Notes: generated from the letters alone by a model not told the origin. Shown: positions 15,408 to 25,831, counted from the stretch's first letter. The stretch is DNA of 64,000 nt from Palleronia pontilimi (GCF_016412875.1 NZ_JAEKPD010000002.1:62001-126000); one strand, 5' to 3'. Numbers and translations are program-made.

Positions 15408-16780
15408 GATGCAGTCTCCTTGCGCGCACGCGGGGAAATGGCGCTGATCTCGGCTTCCCGCTGCAGCACTTCCGCGTCAGAGCCGAAGCCGTACCGTGCC
15501 CAGCCCAGACCCTCAAGCCTGAGGCGTTGCGCTTCGGTGTCGCGGCCCAGAAGCTCCAGCGCTTCGGCCTTCACCAGCAGCAAGGTGGCCAGCAGCGCCG
15601 CGTTCTCGGCGGCCATGACGGCGTCCGTATTTGCGTCGACGATGGCCAGCGCCTGCTCGGCCTCGCCCGCGCTCAGGGCGAAGGCCGCAAGCTGCATGGC
15701 GATATGGGCTTCGTGCACCTGCGTGGCCGGGTCGGCGCCATAGATGCCCGCGGCCTGCAGGAACGAGCCCAGCGCCAGCTCGGGCTCGACGCCGAGGCTG
15801 AGTCGGCCCAGGGCAAAGAGCGAAAAGGCCAGCCGGTTGTCCCGCCAGCCCGATGCGCGCGCGATGGCGACCGCGCGCTTGGCCGCGTCGCGCCGCGCCT
15901 GCTGGGATGTGCGCGGGCCCAAGGCGCGCTCGATCTCGTCGATCCAGGCGCGGTTGGTGGCACCGCGATCCGCGCTGCGGCGCCGATCGCCCGCCGGGTT
16001 CAGCCGCGACAGGATCGCGGGCAGGCGGGCCGCGACCTGGTCCCGGGTCATGCCGCTGCGCAGCTCGGGCGCGTAGGTGGCGCGCAGCACCAGCATGTCG
16101 AAGCCGGTCAGGACGGTGTGGAAATTGTCGTCGTTGAACACGGAATCGGTCAGGCGATAAAGGTCGTTGAGCGGCCCCAGCGCTTGCGCCAGTTCTTCGT
16201 GCAGGCAATCGCGCAGCTCTTGCGGGGGCACGTCGCCGGGGATGAAGATCGACAACCGCTCGCGTGTCTCCAGCGTGGTCCAGTCGGTCACGCCGTTGCG
16301 GCGGTTGGCGCGGAACTCGTCCCAGCTGCCGACGCGAGGCACCACGAAACAGGCGGCTTCGGGCACCGTGCGCTGCAGGTCGCGGCGCGAAATCGTCTGG
16401 ATCGTGATGTTGGCGGGCCGGTTGGCGGGCACCCGCGCGATGTCGATGCGCGCCTCGGTGCGGATGCGACCCAGCAGGCGGGTCAGATCCTGCTCCAGCG
16501 ATGTGGGGATCGCGCCGGTCACGCGAAGGCTGACCGGCCCCTCGAAGCGCGTGAAGACCGGCAGCGTGCGGCCCGACTCGAGCTGGAAGGTCAGGTCCAG
16601 GAAATCCTGCGCGATGTCGCGGTTGCTGCGCGCGGGTCTGCTTACGCGCGGCGCCGCGAAGACCTTCATCGCGGGCAGCTGCGACGGCGCGGCCTCGCGG
16701 CGATCGGGAAGATCGCGCGGCACGGGCGCGCAGGCGGCGATGGCAAGCAACGCTGGGGGGAGGAGACGGCGCAGGCTCAT
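15404..16780 (-). CDS. DUF2927 domain lipoprotein
   Basis: A 458-aa exported lipoprotein. The N-terminus MSLRRLLPPALLAIAAC ends with a lipobox (LAIAAC, lipidated Cys17), which also fixes the start at 16780. The DUF2927 region, about residues 45-260, includes SRRDLQRTVPEAACFVVP and a CLHEELAQALGPLND block resembling a degenerate metalloprotease HExxQ-type helix (ECLHEE/Q). The C-terminal half is helical, with tetratricopeptide-like repeats (FALGRLSLGVEPELAL, LLLVKAEALELLGRD). It is coupled to the small membrane protein downstream by a 4-bp overlap. It may cooperate with the MoxR/VWA proteins in the envelope, but that is inference from position only. Confidence 0.82.
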   Translation of the reverse strand: MSLRRLLPPALLAIAACAPVPRDLPDRREAAPSQLPAMKVFAAPRVSRPARSNRDIAQDFLDLTFQLESGRTLPVFTRFEGPVSLRVTGAIPTSLEQDLTRLLGRIRTEARIDIARVPANRPANITIQTISRRDLQRTVPEAACFVVPRVGSWDEFRANRRNGVTDWTTLETRERLSIFIPGDVPPQELRDCLHEELAQALGPLNDLYRLTDSVFNDDNFHTVLTGFDMLVLRATYAPELRSGMTRDQVAARLPAILSRLNPAGDRRRSADRGATNRAWIDEIERALGPRTSQQARRDAAKRAVAIARASGWRDNRLAFSLFALGRLSLGVEPELALGSFLQAAGIYGADPATQVHEAHIAMQLAAFALSAGEAEQALAIVDANTDAVMAAENAALLATLLLVKAEALELLGRDTEAQRLRLEGLGWARYGFGSDAEVLQREAEISAISPRARKETAS

Positions 16781-16874
16781 GGCGGCCCATAGTCGGTGAA
16801 AGCCGGGCGATTGCCAACCCGATCTTGCGCGCGTTGCGCGATCGTTGCGTCCCCGCGCCACAGAAGCGGACGCG

Positions 16875-17774
16875 TCACGCCAGCGTCGCCAGCGAAATGA
16901 GCGACAGGATCGAGGTCCAGACGATGACCGGGGCGATGGTGTCGGTGCGCACACCGTATAGCAGCGCCAGCGCAAAGGGCATGGCGCCCGACGGACCGGC
17001 GGCGGTCAGCACCATCAGCGGCGACCAGTCCGAGCCGGGCGCGATCAGGGCCGTCACCCCGAAGACCAGCGCCGGGAAGGCCCCGAGCTTCAGCGCCGCC
17101 ATGCCCGCGACGGTGGGGGTCGGCCGCACCGGTGTGCCCGACAGGATCACGCCCAGCGCGAACAGCGTCATCGGGGCGGCGGCCGGGCCCGCGAAGCCCA
17201 GCGCGTTGGCCACGGGCACCGGCAGCGCCAGCCCCGCCAGGTTGACCGCGCCGCCCAGCACGATGGCGATCAGCACCGGGTTGGCGGCGATCCGGCGCAG
17301 GGTGGCTTTCGTGTCGCCGCTGCCCGACAGGATCTCCATGCTCAGGATGAAGAAGGCGAAGAAGAAAGCGGTGTCCCAGATCACGATGGCGGTGATCGGC
17401 AACGCGGCCTCGCTGCCGTAGATCAGGAACGAGATCGGCCAGACATAGAGCAGCGAGTTCACGAACATGGCGGCCATGCCCAGAAGCCACGCCTCGCGCA
17501 ACTCGCGCCCGAAGACATGGCGCGCCACCGCGAAGGCCGCCGCGAACATCGCCGCCTCGGACAGCGCGTAGCCCGCCAGCGGCGCGGGCTGGAACTCGGA
17601 CAGATCGGCGCCGACCATGAGCGGCAGGATCAGCGCGGGCTGCAGCACCAGGAAGGACACGCGGTTGACCGCGCGCGCTTCGCTTGCGGCGACGATTCCG
17701 CCGCGGCCCAGACCGAAGCCCAGCGCCAGCATGGCGAAGACCGGCAGGATGTCCTGCACCAGGATCCCGATCAC
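16875..17774 (-). CDS. AEC family transporter (auxin efflux carrier-like)
   Basis: An integral membrane permease of about 299 aa with around ten hydrophobic segments. It opens with ILVQDILPVFAMLALGFGLGR, the usual AEC first helix, and has a central cytoplasmic break and a second five-helix repeat. Bacterial AEC proteins export or import organic acids such as malonate or malate; the substrate is not predictable. The start is uncertain. GTG at 17774 gives the family-typical N-terminus, GTG at 17786 is equally possible, and an ATG at 17852 would require translating through repeat copy D and is unlikely. It sits between moxR and the DUF2927 gene on the same strand. Confidence 0.8.
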   Translation of the reverse strand: MIGILVQDILPVFAMLALGFGLGRGGIVAASEARAVNRVSFLVLQPALILPLMVGADLSEFQPAPLAGYALSEAAMFAAAFAVARHVFGRELREAWLLGMAAMFVNSLLYVWPISFLIYGSEAALPITAIVIWDTAFFFAFFILSMEILSGSGDTKATLRRIAANPVLIAIVLGGAVNLAGLALPVPVANALGFAGPAAAPMTLFALGVILSGTPVRPTPTVAGMAALKLGAFPALVFGVTALIAPGSDWSPLMVLTAAGPSGAMPFALALLYGVRTDTIAPVIVWTSILSLISLATLA

Positions 17775-17817
17775 GGACGGGACCACACCGACAAACCGCC
17801 ACCGCGGCGCGCCACTG

Positions 17818-17846
17818 CCCCATCTTTGTTCTTGCAAATATCCCGG
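17818..17846 (-). repeat. Dispersed intergenic repeat, copy D
   Basis: CCCCATCTTTG, spacer TTCTTG, CAAATATCCCGG: the same element as at 9173-9202. It lies between the moxR stop (17884) and the start of the AEC transporter gene. Confidence 0.8.
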
Positions 17847-17883
17847 TGCCACGCCGCGACCGGCGCCGCGGACGCGTGAGGCG

Positions 17884-18723
<840 letters not shown>

Positions 18724-18754
18724 GCCTGCGCTGTCCTGCCTGTGTGTCGCGCGG

Positions 18755-18783
18755 ACCATAGGCGCCCCGCAAATCGGCCGCAA
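18755..18783 (-). promoter_or_regulatory. moxR promoter candidate
   Basis: On the minus strand TTGCGG (18783-18778) and TATGGT (18760-18755) are separated by exactly 17 bases, about 30 bp upstream of the moxR ATG. The same -35 hexamer recurs in the candidate promoters at 28812 and 35612. Confidence 0.45.
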
Positions 18784-18800
18784 CCAATGCAACATGGCGC

Positions 18801-18829
18801 GTGACAACGGAAAGTCCATGGGGTATCCC
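18801..18829 (+). promoter_or_regulatory. dksA promoter candidate
   Basis: GTGACA (18801-18806) and TATCCC (18824-18829) lie 17 bases apart, 66 bp upstream of the chosen dksA start. A small dyad (TCGGG 18861-18865 against CCCGA 18872-18876) follows in the leader. Confidence 0.45.
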
Positions 18830-18894
18830 CGCCCCAAGACGTAGCCAGTGGGACGACAATTCGGGCACAGACCCGAGGTTTTGGGGAGATGGAT

Positions 18895-19317
18895 ATGAAG
18901 GTAGAAACCTTTATCGCGGATGAGTATCGACCGGCCGAGGGCGAGCCGTTCATGAACGAACGCCAGCTGGAATATTTCCGCCGCAAGTTGCAGGACTGGC
19001 GGAGCGACCTGCTGGACGAAAGCCGCAGCACCATCACCGGTCTGCAGGACGGCACGCGCAACATTCCCGACGTGGCCGACCGCGCCTCCGAAGAAACCGA
19101 CCGCGCGCTTGAACTGCGCACCCGCGACCGCCAGCGCAAGCTGGTCGCCAAGATCGACGCGGCGCTGCGGCGCATCGACGACGGCGAATACGGCTATTGC
19201 GAAGTGACGGGCGAGCCGATCTCGCTGAAGCGGCTGGACGCGCGTCCCATCGCCACGCTGAGCCTGGAAGCGCAAGAGCGCCACGAGCGCCGCGAGAAAG
19301 TGCACCGCGACGACTGA
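18895..19317 (+). CDS. dksA: RNA polymerase-binding transcription factor DksA (single-cysteine type)
   Basis: Modulates rRNA and amino-acid promoters with ppGpp through the RNA polymerase secondary channel. The 140-aa product has the coiled-coil with the tip motif DxxDxA (D59-V-A-D62-R-A64), required for activity. The zinc-finger region YGYCEVTGEPISLKRL keeps only one of the four canonical cysteines (C102), as reported for Rhodobacter-type DksA. The ATG at 18895 was preferred over 18889 because the GGGGAG Shine-Dalgarno directly abuts 18889 but is well spaced for 18895. A strong intrinsic terminator follows at 19346. Confidence 0.93.
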   Translation: MKVETFIADEYRPAEGEPFMNERQLEYFRRKLQDWRSDLLDESRSTITGLQDGTRNIPDVADRASEETDRALELRTRDRQRKLVAKIDAALRRIDDGEYGYCEVTGEPISLKRLDARPIATLSLEAQERHERREKVHRDD

Positions 19318-19345
19318 TCGCCGGGCGACATCGATTTGATCTCAG

Positions 19346-19373
19346 CACCGGGGCGGCGACGCCCCGGTGTTTT
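19346..19373 (+). terminator. Intrinsic terminator after dksA
   Basis: A perfect 10-bp stem, CACCGGGGCG (19346-19355) against CGCCCCGGTG (19360-19369), with loop GCGA, then TTTT. It ends 18 bp before the monooxygenase start. Confidence 0.9.
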
Positions 19374-19391
19374 GCATTGGGGGCAGCGGTC

Positions 19392-20546
19392 ATGGACCAG
19401 CCGATCACCATCGTCGGCGGCGGCATCGGCGGGCTGGCCCATGCCGTGGCGCTGGCCCGGCGGGGCATCGCGGCCACGGTGCTGGAGCGCGCGCCCGCAC
19501 TGGTCGAGGTGGGCGCGGGCGTGCAGATCAGTCCGAACGGCTTCGCGGTCCTGCGCGACCTGGGCCTGGGCGACGCGCTGCGTGCGGTGTCGGTCCGAAG
19601 CCAGGCGGTGCGGCTGGTGGACGGGCCGACGGCGCGCACCGTGGTGCGGATGCCGCTGGGCGGGCGCGACTACCACATGGTGCACCGCGCGGCGCTGGTC
19701 GATCTGCTGGCGCAGGCGGCGAGCGCATGGGGCGTGGCGTTGCGTCTGGGCACCCGGGTCGCCGGGGCCGAAGACGGTGCGACGGCCACGCTGCGCCTGG
19801 ACGAGACGACCGAGCAGGTGGCGTTCGCCGTCGGGGCCGATGGGCTGAATTCTGTCCTGCGGGTCGCTTTGAACGGAAGCGATCCGGCGTTCTTCACCGG
19901 TCAGATTGCCTGGCGCGCCATCATCGATGCGGACGCGCCCCCCGAGGCGCAGGTCTGGATGGGGCCGGGGCGACACCTGGTGGCTTATCCGCTGGGGCAG
20001 GGGCGCTTGAACCTGGTGGCGGTGGAAGAGCGGGCGGACTGGACCGACGAAGGGTGGCACCAGCCGGGCGATCCGGATCGGTTGCGCGCGGCCTTCGCGG
20101 AGTTCGCGGCGCCCGCGCGGGACTGGCTGGGTGCTGTCGATCGCTGCCATCTTTGGGGCCTGTTCCGCCATCCGGTCGCGCCGCGCTGGCACGGTGGGGC
20201 GATGGCGCTGCTGGGCGACGCGGCGCATCCGACTTTGCCGTTCCTGGCGCAAGGGGCGAACCTGGCGCTGGAAGACGCGTGGTGCCTGGCCCGCGCGCTG
20301 GCGCAGCCGGACCGCGCCGCGGCGCTGGTGGATTACCAATCCGCGCGGGCGCCCCGCGTCGGCCGCGCGATCGCCGCGGCCAATGCGAATGCGCGGAATT
20401 ACCACTTGCGCGGGGCGTCGCGGTTTGCCGCCCATGCGGCGTTGCGGGTGGCGGGGCTGCGGCCGGAGCTGTTGAGGCGGCGGTTCGACTGGCTGTACGA
20501 CCACGATGTCACTGCGCGCGGTCCGAATGGGCCGCGCGATCGCTGA
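19392..20546 (+). CDS. FAD-dependent aromatic-ring monooxygenase-like protein
   Basis: A 384-aa flavoprotein of the salicylate hydroxylase/PHBH-like group. The GxGxxG dinucleotide motif is at residues 9-14 (GGGIGGLA). The middle NAD(P)H/FAD DG motif appears in VGADGLNSVLR near 155-165. GDAAHPTLPFLAQGANLALE near residue 275 is the second FAD-binding (GD) motif. Such enzymes hydroxylate aromatic acids such as salicylate or 3-hydroxybenzoate; the substrate here is unknown, and there is no catabolic gene nearby. It is a single gene lying between the dksA terminator and the convergent tpiA. Family assignment is firm and substrate open. Confidence 0.85.
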   Translation: MDQPITIVGGGIGGLAHAVALARRGIAATVLERAPALVEVGAGVQISPNGFAVLRDLGLGDALRAVSVRSQAVRLVDGPTARTVVRMPLGGRDYHMVHRAALVDLLAQAASAWGVALRLGTRVAGAEDGATATLRLDETTEQVAFAVGADGLNSVLRVALNGSDPAFFTGQIAWRAIIDADAPPEAQVWMGPGRHLVAYPLGQGRLNLVAVEERADWTDEGWHQPGDPDRLRAAFAEFAAPARDWLGAVDRCHLWGLFRHPVAPRWHGGAMALLGDAAHPTLPFLAQGANLALEDAWCLARALAQPDRAAALVDYQSARAPRVGRAIAAANANARNYHLRGASRFAAHAALRVAGLRPELLRRRFDWLYDHDVTARGPNGPRDR

Positions 20547-20568
20547 CGCGGCAGGGTGCGCGGCAGTT

Positions 20569-21318
20569 CTAGGCGTCGAGCGCCGAGATGATGCCGCCGA
20601 AATCGTCGGCCTTCAGGGACGCGCCGCCCACCAGGGCGCCGTCCACGTTCGGCACCGCGAAGATGTCGGCCGCGTTGCCGGGCTTCACCGATCCGCCATA
20701 GAGCAGCCGGACCGTGCGGCCCACGCCCGCGCCGAAACGCTGTTCGAGCCGCGTGCGGATATGGTCGTGCACCTCGCCGATCTGGTCGGTCGAGGGCACC
20801 TTGCCGGTGCCGATGGCCCAGACAGGCTCGTAGGCGATGACCAGGTTGTGCCCGGTCGCGGCATCGGGCACCGACCCGGCCAGTTGCCCGTCGATGATCC
20901 CCAGCGTGTTCGACGCCTCGCGCTCGTCCAGCGTCTCGCCGATGCAGACGATGACCGTCAGCCCCGCGGCCCATCCCGCTTCGGTCTTGGCGCGTACGAT
21001 CTCGTCGGTTTCGCCGTGGTCGGCGCGGCGCTCGGAATGGCCGGTGATGACGAAAGACGCGCCCGCATCCTTCAGCATGGCGGCCGAGATGTCGCCGGTA
21101 TGCGCGCCCGATGCGGCCGGGTGGCAATCCTGTCCGCCCACGGCGATCTTGCCGTCGGCGCGCGCGACCATGCGGGTGATCAGCGTGGCGGGCGGGCAGA
21201 TCAGCACCTCGCAGCCCGCGTCCCCATGCCCCGATACCAAGGCGTCGATTTCCGACAAATCGGCCCCGGTTCCGTTCATCTTCCAGTTTCCGGCGGCAAG
21301 TTTGCGGCGCTCCGACAT
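20569..21318 (-). CDS. tpiA: Triose-phosphate isomerase
   Basis: Interconverts dihydroxyacetone phosphate and glyceraldehyde-3-phosphate. The 249-aa TIM barrel shows all catalytic residues: Asn11 and Lys13 (GNWKMNG), His94 (ITGHSERR) and Glu164 ([12 protein letters not shown]). The phosphate loop [12 protein letters not shown] lies near 209-220. The ATG at 21316-21318 has an AAGGAG Shine-Dalgarno; the longer reading would extend into the divergent oxygenase's leader. It is convergent with the monooxygenase gene, 22 bp away. Confidence 0.96.
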   Translation of the reverse strand: MSERRKLAAGNWKMNGTGADLSEIDALVSGHGDAGCEVLICPPATLITRMVARADGKIAVGGQDCHPAASGAHTGDISAAMLKDAGASFVITGHSERRADHGETDEIVRAKTEAGWAAGLTVIVCIGETLDEREASNTLGIIDGQLAGSVPDAATGHNLVIAYEPVWAIGTGKVPSTDQIGEVHDHIRTRLEQRFGAGVGRTVRLLYGGSVKPGNAADIFAVPNVDGALVGGASLKADDFGGIISALDA

Positions 21319-21422
21319 GGGCGGTCTCCTTCGTTGATCAAGGCCTTTGCCCATGGCTACCGGGTTTGCGCGCGTGCCGAAAGGGCTTAGGTGAGGGCAT
21401 GACCCCAGAGAAGGCCCGCCCC

Positions 21423-22358
21423 ATGATCCCCCGCATCGACGCCGCCTGCCTGACCGATCCCGACCACGCGCGCTGCGGCGATGTGAGCGCGCAGATGCTG
21501 GAAGCCGCGACGGATGTGGGTTTCATGACGGTCCACAACACCGCGTTGTGCCGCGCCGATGTCGAAGCCGTGCTCGAGGCTTATCGGAGCTTCTTTCACC
21601 TGCCGCGCGCGCAGAAGGCGAAGATCGACATGGCGGCGACGGGGTCGAACCGCGGCTGGGGGGCGCCGGGGGCCGAGCGCGTCGATCCGGATGCGAACCC
21701 TGATTTCAAGCAGGTCTTCGACATGGGGTTCGAGCTGCCTGCCACGGACCCGCTGGCCGCGCACGGTCTGAAATACTACGCGCCCAACCGCTGGCCCGAC
21801 GGAATGCCCGAATTCCGCGCCACGCTCGAGGCGTATTACGCCAAGGCGCTCGACGTCTCGATGCTGCTTCTGCGCGCGCTTGCCCGCGCCATGGGCCAGC
21901 CCGAGGACAGCTTCGGCGCCGCGTTCGATCGGCCCATGGCGCTGCTCAGGGGCAACTTCTATCCCGAACGCCCCGACTGGGCGGGCGCAAAGGATTTCGG
22001 CATCGCCACCCACACCGATTACGGTTGCCTGACCTTGCTGGCGACCGACGGCACGCCGGGCCTGGAGGTGCGCAGGCGCGGTGGCGGGTGGATCCCGCTG
22101 AGCGCGCCGCCGGGCGAGTTCATCGTGAATTTCGGCGAAATGCTCGAGATGTGGACCGGCGGCCGCGTCCGCGCCACGCCGCACCGGGTCGTGGGCACGA
22201 CGGCCGAGCGGATTTCGGTGCCGCTGTTCTTCAACCCCAACTACGACACCAACGTCGCACCGCCGGGATCCGACCAGGTGATCCTGGCGGGCGATCACCT
22301 GTCACGCAGGTATGACGAAACCTATGTCCACCTCGCGGACAAGACGGGCCGGACTTAG
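21423..22358 (+). CDS. 2-oxoglutarate/Fe(II) oxygenase, isopenicillin N synthase family
   Basis: A 311-aa non-haem iron dioxygenase. The iron triad is His197 and Asp199 ([12 protein letters not shown]) with His254 (ATPHRVVG). The 2-oxoglutarate-binding RxS is RIS at 263-265. The N-terminal DIOX_N-like region runs over about residues 1-130. Its substrate is unknown; relatives include ethylene-forming and flavanone-type oxygenases and many uncharacterised bacterial ones. The ATG at 21423 has an AGAAGG Shine-Dalgarno eight bases upstream; an alternative ATG at 21399 is possible with a weaker site. It is divergent from tpiA, sharing about 100 bp of upstream DNA. Confidence 0.85.
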   Translation: MIPRIDAACLTDPDHARCGDVSAQMLEAATDVGFMTVHNTALCRADVEAVLEAYRSFFHLPRAQKAKIDMAATGSNRGWGAPGAERVDPDANPDFKQVFDMGFELPATDPLAAHGLKYYAPNRWPDGMPEFRATLEAYYAKALDVSMLLLRALARAMGQPEDSFGAAFDRPMALLRGNFYPERPDWAGAKDFGIATHTDYGCLTLLATDGTPGLEVRRRGGGWIPLSAPPGEFIVNFGEMLEMWTGGRVRATPHRVVGTTAERISVPLFFNPNYDTNVAPPGSDQVILAGDHLSRRYDETYVHLADKTGRT

Positions 22359-22418
22359 CGGGCGGCGGTTCGGCCGCGCGTCATCCATCGGGACTGGGCG
22401 ATGGCGGGCACGATGGCT

Positions 22419-23153
22419 TCAGCCCTCGGCGCGGGTTTCCTCGACGATCTCGCGCATGGCGTCGAGCGGGACGTAGCCGCGCACCATCTGGTCGCCGAAG
22501 ACGAAGCTGGGCGTCCCGTTGATCGCCATGGCCTGTCCCAGCGCACGGTTCTGCGCCAGGATGGCCGTCACCTCGTCGCTGTCCATGTCCTGCATGATGG
22601 CCTGCGTGTCGATGTCCAGCTCTTCGCCGAGTGCTTCCAGGCTGTCCGCCGTCATGTCGCCGCGCATGGTCATCAGGGCGTCGTTCACCTGCTCGTAGGC
22701 CGCGTCGCCCGCCTGGCGCAGGGTCGCCACGGCGAAGCGCGAGGCCAGCACCGATTGCTCGCCCAGGATCGGGAATTCCTTCACGATCAGCCGGATATTG
22801 CCGTCGGAAGCCACCAGTTCGGCCACTTCCGGGTGTGCGCGGCGGCAATAGCCGCAGCGGTAGTCCAGGAATTCGACGACGGTCACATCGCCGTCGGGAT
22901 TGCCGCCGACCCACGACACGCCATCGTCGAAGAGCGCGTCCGCGTTGTCGGCGATCAGGTCCCCGTCGGCGGCGGTCTGGGCCTCGGCCTCGCGCTGTTC
23001 CAGGAGGGCCACGGCTTCCATGATGACTTGCGGATTTTCCAGCAGGTACTGGCGCACACGCTCGCCGAAGGCCGCGTCGTCGTCCTGGGCGAACGCGATC
23101 GACCCGGCGAAGAGCGCGGGCACGAGGGCGGCGAAGGTCAGGGTGGTTTTCAT
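22419..23153 (-). CDS. DsbA family periplasmic thiol-disulphide oxidoreductase
   Basis: A 244-aa exported thioredoxin-fold protein. A signal peptide (about residues 1-22, ending AFAQ) fixes the ATG at 23151-23153. The active site CGYC is at 100-103, and the cis-proline loop is NGTPSFVFG near 213-221. An N-terminal helical extension (residues 25-80) precedes the thioredoxin fold, as in ScsC/BdbD-type DsbA-like proteins (Com1-like). It may act as an oxidase or an isomerase; partner DsbB or DsbD genes are not in the window. It is divergent from the aminotransferase gene, with a 148-bp gap. Confidence 0.9.
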   Translation of the reverse strand: MKTTLTFAALVPALFAGSIAFAQDDDAAFGERVRQYLLENPQVIMEAVALLEQREAEAQTAADGDLIADNADALFDDGVSWVGGNPDGDVTVVEFLDYRCGYCRRAHPEVAELVASDGNIRLIVKEFPILGEQSVLASRFAVATLRQAGDAAYEQVNDALMTMRGDMTADSLEALGEELDIDTQAIMQDMDSDEVTAILAQNRALGQAMAINGTPSFVFGDQMVRGYVPLDAMREIVEETRAEG

Positions 23154-23301
23154 CGGCGAAAGCTCCGTGGCGAAAGGTCGTCTGAAATCGTGCGCACTGT
23201 CGCAGATCGGGCCGGTTTCGCAACCGCGATAAGGCGTTTGTGATCCGCTTGACCAATCGGTCGCGGCAGCGCAGTCAGGACAAAAGACAGGAGGGCGGCG
23301 G

Positions 23302-24447
23302 ATGCGCGTCTCGCAGCGCGGGCAGGTGGACCCGTTCATCGTCATGGACGTGATGGAGCGCGCCCGCGCCGCCGAGGCCGACGGGCGCCGGATCATCCAC
23401 ATGGAGGTCGGACAGCCCGGCACACCGGCCCCCGAAGGCGCGCGCGCAGCACTTTCGGCGGCCATGGCGGCGGGACCGCTGGGCTACACGGTGGGTTTGG
23501 GTTTGCCGGAACTGCGCGCCCGCATCGCGCAGCATTACGGGCAAAGCTACGGCGTCGATCTGGATCCGGCCCGGGTGGTGGTGACGGCGGGCGCGTCGGG
23601 CGCCTTCATCCTGTCGTTCACGGCGCTGTTCGAGGCGGGCGAGCGCGTGGCGCTGGGCCTGCCGGGCTATCCGTCCTACCGCCACATACTGAGCGCGCTG
23701 AGCCTGGCGCCGGTGGGCATCGAGACGACGCTGGAGAACCGCTTCCAGCCGGTGCCGTCGGAGATCCCGCGGGACGTGCAGGGATTGATCGTGGCGTCGC
23801 CCGGCAATCCCACGGGCACCATGCTGGACCGGCCCGCGCTGGATGCGCTGGTCGAGACCTGCGCCGACCGCGATATCGCGTTGATCTCGGACGAGATCTA
23901 CCACGGCATCGACTACGAAAGGCGGCCCGTCTCGGCGCTCGAGATCACCGACGATGTCCACGTCATCAACTCGTTTTCCAAGTATTTCTCGATGACCGGG
24001 TGGCGCGTGGGCTGGATGGTGGTCCCGCCTAGCCACGTTCGGATGATCGAGCGGCTGGCCCAGAACATGTTCATCTGCCCGTCCCACGCGAGCCAGGTAT
24101 CCGCACTGGCCGCCTTCGATTGCCGCGACGAGCTGAACCGCAACCTGTCGGTCTATGCCGCAAACCGCCGCCTGATGATCGACGGGCTGGCCGCTGCTGG
24201 CTTCGCGTCCTTCGCACCGCCCGACGGGGCGTTCTACGTGTACGTGGATGTCTCGGACATGACCGACGACGCGCTGGCCTTGTCGGCCGAAATCCTGGAA
24301 AAGGCGGGCGTCGCGGTGACGCCGGGCCTGGATTTCGACCCCCGCCGCGGCGGCCGGATGCTGCGCTTCAGCTATGCGGGATCGACCGAGGACATCGCCG
24401 AGGGGTTGGATCGACTGAAAACCTGGCGCGCCTCGCGTATGGGTTGA
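23302..24447 (+). CDS. Class I/II pyridoxal-phosphate aminotransferase
   Basis: A 381-aa fold-type I aminotransferase. The Schiff-base lysine is Lys227 in SFSKYFSMTGWRVGW. SPGNPTGTM at 166-174 is the PLP/substrate-binding Asn-Pro region, and ISDEIYHGI near 195-203 holds the pyridine-nitrogen Asp. The C-terminal Arg region (RMLRFSYAGS) binds the substrate carboxylate. It resembles the AspC-like/alanine group, but the exact amino donor is not predictable. An AGGAGGGCG Shine-Dalgarno precedes the start. It is followed after 86 bp by the amidase gene on the same strand. Confidence 0.88.
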   Translation: MRVSQRGQVDPFIVMDVMERARAAEADGRRIIHMEVGQPGTPAPEGARAALSAAMAAGPLGYTVGLGLPELRARIAQHYGQSYGVDLDPARVVVTAGASGAFILSFTALFEAGERVALGLPGYPSYRHILSALSLAPVGIETTLENRFQPVPSEIPRDVQGLIVASPGNPTGTMLDRPALDALVETCADRDIALISDEIYHGIDYERRPVSALEITDDVHVINSFSKYFSMTGWRVGWMVVPPSHVRMIERLAQNMFICPSHASQVSALAAFDCRDELNRNLSVYAANRRLMIDGLAAAGFASFAPPDGAFYVYVDVSDMTDDALALSAEILEKAGVAVTPGLDFDPRRGGRMLRFSYAGSTEDIAEGLDRLKTWRASRMG

Positions 24448-24533
24448 TTTCCGCCTTCCAAAATTGCGATTTCGGCGGTATGCTGCCCAGCAGAGAGGCA
24501 TCAAGACCTCCGGGCAGTGAACGAGGCGCAGCC

Positions 24534-25781
24534 ATGCGGGTGGGACACCCAATTCAGGGATTTCTCAGGGCATTCATCGTTGTCGGCCTTCTGGCTGGAC
24601 CAACCATCGCCCGGGCGCAGATGCCCGATCTTCGGGCGCTGGCCCGGATCGATGTCGACGCCAGCCGGATCGAGGATTTCGGACCCGATCTGCAGTTGGA
24701 ACTGGCCCTGAGCCATCCGGTGCCCTGGCGGGTCTTCACGCTGGACAACCCCCGCCGCCTGGTTGCCGACTTCGCCGAAGTGGATTTCGCCGGAACCGAC
24801 CTGACCACCGTGCTCAACAGCGACCTGGTTTCGTCCGTCACCCACGGGCGGTACCGGGACGGCTGGTCGCGGCTGGTGCTCGGGCTGGAGGCGCCCATGC
24901 GGATCGAAACGGCGGGCCTTGCCGTGGGTCCGACGGGCGGGGCCAACGCGCTGAAGCTATCGCTTGCCCCCACATCGGAACGGGAATTCGCCGCGACTGT
25001 CGGCGCGCCGGAAAGCGGGATCTTCGCGCTTCCCGCGCCGCAGAAGGTGGCCGAGCCGGTCGAGCGGCAACGCGGCGAGCGGCCCTTGCGGATCGTGCTC
25101 GACCCCGGGCACGGCGGCATCGATCCGGGTGCCGAGGCCGATGGCATGACCGAGGCGGACCTGATCCTGACGGTCGCGCGCGAAATGGCCGACGGGCTGC
25201 GCAAGGATGGCCACCACGTGACGCTGACCCGCGACAGCGACACGTTCGTGCCGCTCGAGCGCCGCGTCACCATCGCCCGCGAAGCGCGCGCCGATCTGTT
25301 CCTGTCGCTGCACGCCGATGCGCTGGCCGAGGGGCGTGCGTCGGGGGCCACCGTCTATACGCTCAGCGACGAGGCGTCCGACGTGGCGTCCCAGAAGCTG
25401 GCCGAGCGCCACGACCGCGCCGATCTGCTGGCGGGGATCGACCTGCATGCCCATGACGACCAGGTCGCACTGGTGCTGATGGACATGGCCCGGCTCGAAA
25501 CCGCGCCGCGCAGCGAACGGCTGGCCGCGCATCTTGTCGACGGTCTGGCGCGACAGACGGGCGATCTGCACAAGCGCCCGCGGCTGAAGGCCGGGTTCTC
25601 GGTGCTCAAGGCGCCCGATATTCCGTCGGTCCTGCTGGAACTCGGCTTCCTGTCCAACGCCCGCGACCGCGCCAACCTGGCCGATCCCGCCTGGCGCGCC
25701 AACGCGATCAAGGGAGTCTGCGACGCCGTGCTTGCCTGGGCCCGCGAGGACGCGGCCGAGGCGCGATTGCTGCGCAAGTAG
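24534..25781 (+). CDS. N-acetylmuramoyl-L-alanine amidase (AMIN + Amidase_3)
   Basis: A periplasmic cell-division hydrolase that cuts septal peptidoglycan. The 415-aa protein has a signal peptide (about 1-28, ending ARAQ), then an AMIN domain (about residues 35-150; PWRVFTLDNPRRLVADF), then Amidase_3. The zinc motif LDPGHGGIDPGA is near 187-198, the second ligand region is MTEADLIL, SLHADA supplies a His, and VLLELGFLSN near 365 supplies the catalytic Glu. This is AmiC architecture. It lies upstream of mrcA, with which it may work in septal remodelling. The chosen ATG at 24534 is the one that gives the signal peptide. Confidence 0.92.
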   Translation: MRVGHPIQGFLRAFIVVGLLAGPTIARAQMPDLRALARIDVDASRIEDFGPDLQLELALSHPVPWRVFTLDNPRRLVADFAEVDFAGTDLTTVLNSDLVSSVTHGRYRDGWSRLVLGLEAPMRIETAGLAVGPTGGANALKLSLAPTSEREFAATVGAPESGIFALPAPQKVAEPVERQRGERPLRIVLDPGHGGIDPGAEADGMTEADLILTVAREMADGLRKDGHHVTLTRDSDTFVPLERRVTIAREARADLFLSLHADALAEGRASGATVYTLSDEASDVASQKLAERHDRADLLAGIDLHAHDDQVALVLMDMARLETAPRSERLAAHLVDGLARQTGDLHKRPRLKAGFSVLKAPDIPSVLLELGFLSNARDRANLADPAWRANAIKGVCDAVLAWAREDAAEARLLRK

Positions 25782-25831
25782 CCACGGTCTCAATTCCGCG
25801 TCATCGGGGTCGGGCCAGTCCGCCATCCCTT

